Shown here one piece after another: positions 59,547 through 62,154 of a DNA stretch of 62,154 bases; position 1 is the first letter of the stretch, and the number at the start of each line of letters is the position of its first letter. A program made the position numbers and the translations under genes. The notes under the pieces are model-generated. The model was not told the origin of the DNA and did not search any database. It was given only the letters and a program-made list of their open reading frames with translations. The stretch covers positions 1 to 62,154 of the forward strand of contig OMZP01000018.1 in assembly GCA_900315585.1 (NCBI GenBank), read 5' to 3'. This DNA is from an uncultured Eubacteriales bacterium. GTDB lineage: Bacteria; Bacillota; Clostridia; Christensenellales; Aristaeellaceae.

Positions 59547-60283
59547 CAGTTGTCCAGCATTAAAGGCAGGAAATACCGCATCTGCTTGAACCACCAGGGC
59601 CAGTCGTGGTTCACGTCATAGCCCCAGAAGTCGCACCAGGCGTGGATGCCCTTCTCCCGGAACACGCTCTCCAGGAATTTCAGCGTGCGCACGCCGTCCT
59701 CCTCCCAGGCGCCCTGGCCGCAGCAGAGGATCATTTTGCGGGCGTTGTAGAGGGCGATATAGGGATGGTCGGCGGGCATATTCGGCAGGAACCGCTCCGG
59801 CGAGCTCTGGTAGAGGGTGCCGTCCATCCAGCCGTCGAAGAAGTAGTCCGAGTCGTAGACGCCGGACAGGGCGATCACGCCCCGGAACAGATCCGGCCGC
59901 CGGAGGAAGGTGATCATGGCGTGGTTCGCACCCATGCTGAACCCGGTCACGGCCGGGGTTTCAGGGTTGCGCCGCGCGATCAGCGGCACGACCTCGCCGA
60001 TGATGTAGTTGAAATACTGCTCCTGGCGGGCCGCCCGCCAGGCCTTGTCGCTCTCCCTGGCCGACCAGCTCTCCGCGTCCACGGTGTCCACCACGAACAG
60101 CTGGATGCGCCCGCCGTCGATGAAGTCCGCCAGCTGGTCGATCATGCCAAAGTCCTCGTAGTTGCGGCACATGGAGTTCTGCGTGGGGAAGCACAGAAAC
60201 GGCACGCCGCCCTGGCCGTAGACCATCAGGTGCATCTCTCGCTTCAACGCTTCGCTGTATTGGGTAATCGCTTCTCTGTACAT
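59546..60283 (-). CDS. Esterase D-like alpha/beta hydrolase
   Basis: A 245-aa soluble esterase of the EstD/antigen 85-like family. The nucleophile elbow is VTGFSMGANHAMI, an acid probably lies in the GQGAWEEDGVRTL segment, and the catalytic His is in GYDVNHDWPWWFKQM. LMVYGQGGVPFLCFPTQNSMCRNYEDFGM at the start is typical of a clostridial subgroup. ATG 60283 has GGGAGG 8 nt upstream. It is the first gene of the operon with the ATP-grasp ligase and tcdA. Confidence 0.87.
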   Translation of the reverse strand: MYREAITQYSEALKREMHLMVYGQGGVPFLCFPTQNSMCRNYEDFGMIDQLADFIDGGRIQLFVVDTVDAESWSARESDKAWRAARQEQYFNYIIGEVVPLIARRNPETPAVTGFSMGANHAMITFLRRPDLFRGVIALSGVYDSDYFFDGWMDGTLYQSSPERFLPNMPADHPYIALYNARKMILCCGQGAWEEDGVRTLKFLESVFREKGIHAWCDFWGYDVNHDWPWWFKQMRYFLPLMLDN

Positions 60284-60306
60284 ATTCAAGCCTCCCGATC
60301 GACACC

Positions 60307-60335
60307 ATTGTACCACGCCGCGCCGTCGCTGTCCA
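60307..60335 (-). promoter_or_regulatory. Promoter of the esterase-ATP-grasp-tcdA operon
   Basis: Minus-strand TGGACA (60330-60335), 17-nt spacer, TACAAT (60307-60312). Confidence 0.6.
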
Positions 60336-60434
60336 GCGGAAGGCCGGACAATCCCGGCAGGAAGCCATTTGGATTTCCTGTATGCAGCCATAGAAAAAAG
60401 CTATATCCATCCCGTCAAACCGCCCCCTCCCCCC

Positions 60435-60464
60435 TTGCCATGGGCGGGCGAAATGGGTTATAAT
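60435..60464 (+). promoter_or_regulatory. Promoter of yifB
   Basis: TTGCCA (60435-60440), 18-nt spacer, TATAAT (60459-60464). Confidence 0.6.
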
Positions 60465-60495
60465 TATGTTATCATAGAGGAAGGTAGGCGTTGTC

Positions 60496-62025
60496 ATGCT
60501 CGCGTTCATTGAAAGCTGCGCCCTGTCGGGCATCGAGGGCCTCTCCATCACGGTGGAGGTGAACCTGGCCCACGGCATGCCGCTGTTTGAGATCGTCGGC
60601 CTGCCGGACGCCTCGGTGAAGGAGAGCCGGGAGCGGGTGCGGGCGGCGTTGAAGAACAACGGCTTCCCCTTCCCCAGCGAGCGCCTGACCATCAACCTCG
60701 CCCCGGCGGACCTGAAGAAGGAGGGGCCCTCCTACGACCTGCCCATCGCCCTGGGCATCCTCACCTGCCTGGGCGTGATCGACCCCGGGGCCTGCGAAGG
60801 GGCCTGCGTGCTGGGCGAGCTGTCGCTGGACGGCACGGTGCGGCCGGTGCGGGGCGTGCTGCCGATGGTGATCGCGGCGGTGGAGCGCGGGGTGCAGCGC
60901 ATCCTGGTCCCGGCGGCCAATGCCAACGAGCTGCGCTGTGTGGAGGGCATCGCCATCTTCCCGGTGGAATCCCTGAACGCCGCCGTGCGCCACCTGACCG
61001 GCGAACTGCCCATCGAGCCCATCGCTCCCGTCTCCTACGGCCAGCTGATCCACGAGCGCCAGTACGCCGAGGATTTCCGCTACGTGAAGGGCCAGGCCAA
61101 GGCCAAGCGGGCGCTGGAGATCGCCGCGGCGGGCGGGCACAATGTCTTGATGATCGGCCCGCCGGGCAGCGGCAAGACGCTGATGGCCCGGTGTATGCCC
61201 ACGATCCTGCCGGACATGACCTTCGAGGAGGCACTGGAGACCACCCGCATCCACTCCGTGGCAGGCATCGTGCCGCCCACGGGGCTGCTCACCGAGCGCC
61301 CCTTCCGCTCGCCCCACCACACGGCCAGCCACGCCAGTCTCGTGGGCGGCGGTCCCAACGCCCTGCCCGGGGAGATCAGCAAGGCCCACAACGGCGTGCT
61401 GTTCCTGGACGAGCTGCCGGAATACCGCCGGGACGTGCTGGAGGCCCTGCGCCAGCCCATGGAGGACGGCTTCGTCACCATCGCCCGGGTCAACGCCCAG
61501 AGCACCTACCCCTCTCGGTTCATGCTGGTCTGCTCCATGAACCCCTGCCCCTGCGGGAACCTGGGCAGCCGCACCCAGCAGTGCCGCTGCACCCAGCCGG
61601 AGATCCGGCGCTACCTGAACAAGATCTCCGGGCCCCTGCTGGACAGGATCGACATGCACATCGAGGTGGAGTCCATCCCCGCGGAGAAGCTGTCCGAGAC
61701 CGGCCTCTCCGAGGACAGCGCCTCCATCCGCAAGCGGGTGGAGGAAGCGCGACAGGTGCAGCTTGCCCGCTATGAAGGCATCGGCATCCACGCCAACGCG
61801 GAGCTGAACGCCCGCACCCTGGCCAAGGCCTGCAAAATGACCGCCTCCGCCCACGAGCTGCTTCTGGCCTCCACCGAGCGGCTGAAGCTGTCCAACCGGG
61901 CCTACACCCGCATCCTCAAAGTCGCCCGGACCATCGCCGACCTGGACGGCTTTTCCGACATCGACGACGCCCAGATCGCCGAGGCCGTGCAGTACCGGAC
62001 GCTGGATCGGAAGTACTGGGGCTGA
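60496..62025 (+). CDS. YifB/ComM-family Mg-chelatase-like AAA+ ATPase
   Basis: A 509-aa hexameric AAA+ protein. It has an N-terminal Lon-like domain (GLPDASVKESRERVRAALKNNGFPFPSERLTINLAPADLKKEG), Walker A in LMIGPPGSGKTLMARCMP, Walker B in GVLFLDELPEYRRDVLE, and a zinc-binding loop (CSMNPCPCGNLGSRTQQCRC). In Gram-negatives ComM is a branch-migration helicase for transformation; the role in Firmicutes is less clear. GGAAGG lies ahead of the ATG at 60496. dprA and topA often follow this gene in Firmicutes but lie outside the window if present. Confidence 0.95.
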   Translation: MLAFIESCALSGIEGLSITVEVNLAHGMPLFEIVGLPDASVKESRERVRAALKNNGFPFPSERLTINLAPADLKKEGPSYDLPIALGILTCLGVIDPGACEGACVLGELSLDGTVRPVRGVLPMVIAAVERGVQRILVPAANANELRCVEGIAIFPVESLNAAVRHLTGELPIEPIAPVSYGQLIHERQYAEDFRYVKGQAKAKRALEIAAAGGHNVLMIGPPGSGKTLMARCMPTILPDMTFEEALETTRIHSVAGIVPPTGLLTERPFRSPHHTASHASLVGGGPNALPGEISKAHNGVLFLDELPEYRRDVLEALRQPMEDGFVTIARVNAQSTYPSRFMLVCSMNPCPCGNLGSRTQQCRCTQPEIRRYLNKISGPLLDRIDMHIEVESIPAEKLSETGLSEDSASIRKRVEEARQVQLARYEGIGIHANAELNARTLAKACKMTASAHELLLASTERLKLSNRAYTRILKVARTIADLDGFSDIDDAQIAEAVQYRTLDRKYWG

Positions 62026-62154
62026 CCGGGGCGGCGCCCCGGTCCCCTTTCGCTACCGCCGGGGCAGGGCCCCGGACCCCATTTGCTGCCGCGCACACCT
62101 TCCCGCCGGATCGGCCAAACAACGGCCTCCCGCCGGGGCAGGGCCCCGGACCCC
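62026..62154. repeat. GC-rich palindromic repeats at the window end
   Basis: CCGGGGCGGCGCCCCGG, then GCCGGGGCAGGGCCCCGGAC twice (62059 and 62132), each a GGGGC/GCCCC hairpin. It recalls the first and last hairpins of the mosaic at 6210 and 22995. Confidence 0.5.

Overview
The window looks like chromosomal DNA of a GC-rich, anaerobic, endospore-forming Clostridia member, probably a gut lineage. The evidence is dipicolinate synthase (dpaA/dpaB) behind a sigma-K-like promoter, PolC-type DNA polymerase III, the Firmicutes block frr-uppS-cdsA-dxr-rseP-ispG-polC, type III glutamine synthetase, a group-B-like [FeFe] hydrogenase, and TTGACA-17-TATAAT promoters with GGAGG ribosome sites. The exact genus cannot be read from the sequence. 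The left edge is the promoter and leader of an rRNA operon running off the window. The right edge ends in a GC-rich repeat.

Layout. 0-2.6 kb: rRNA leader, dpaBA, and a small histidine kinase. 2.6-7.1 kb: ruvCA (no ruvB next to it), a Cys-rich protein, an M24 peptidase, efp and a CD1247-type protein. 7.1-18.2 kb: an SH3-repeat secreted protein, a Cys-rich probable spore-surface protein, a marR plus heterodimeric ABC exporter operon, an EF-G paralogue and a CAP-domain protein. 18.2-25.6 kb: hydrogenase, phosphoribosyltransferase, glutamine synthetase III, miaA and a CapA-like protein. 25.7-37.9 kb: ribosome recycling, isoprenoid and phospholipid synthesis, site-2 protease and polC, interrupted by repeats and by a DUF559 endonuclease gene bracketed by a dispersed inverted repeat. 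38-41 kb: tRNA-Ala, gpsA, pyk. 41-51 kb is a metal-homeostasis region: a zinc-type ABC uptake operon, a CDF exporter behind a NiCo-like riboswitch and terminator, and an arsR-HMA-P-type ATPase operon with a clear operator. A broken MATE exporter and an esterase lie between. 51-62 kb: HPr-like protein, M16 peptidase, two acetyltransferases, pnp, rpsO, tcdA, an ATP-grasp/esterase pair and yifB.

The most unusual content is between the genes. At least five families of palindromic or tandem repeats fill nearly every larger gap: (1) CCTTCCCC/ACCTCATCC foldback elements whose middle hairpin changes sequence but stays self-complementary, one of which carries the DUF559 gene; (2) a five-hairpin mosaic present twice, with compensatory changes; (3) a MITE-like element with about 35-bp terminal inverted repeats; (4) seven-base tandem repeats of ATTCCTC/GTTCCCT type, often as inverted pairs; (5) GTAGGGGCG-, GATCCTTCGC- and ATTGCGAGG-type palindromes. 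The DUF559/repeat association is the best candidate here for an undescribed mobile system. The NiCo-like leader, the hairpins that bury translation starts, and the promoter built into a terminator are the best regulatory observations.
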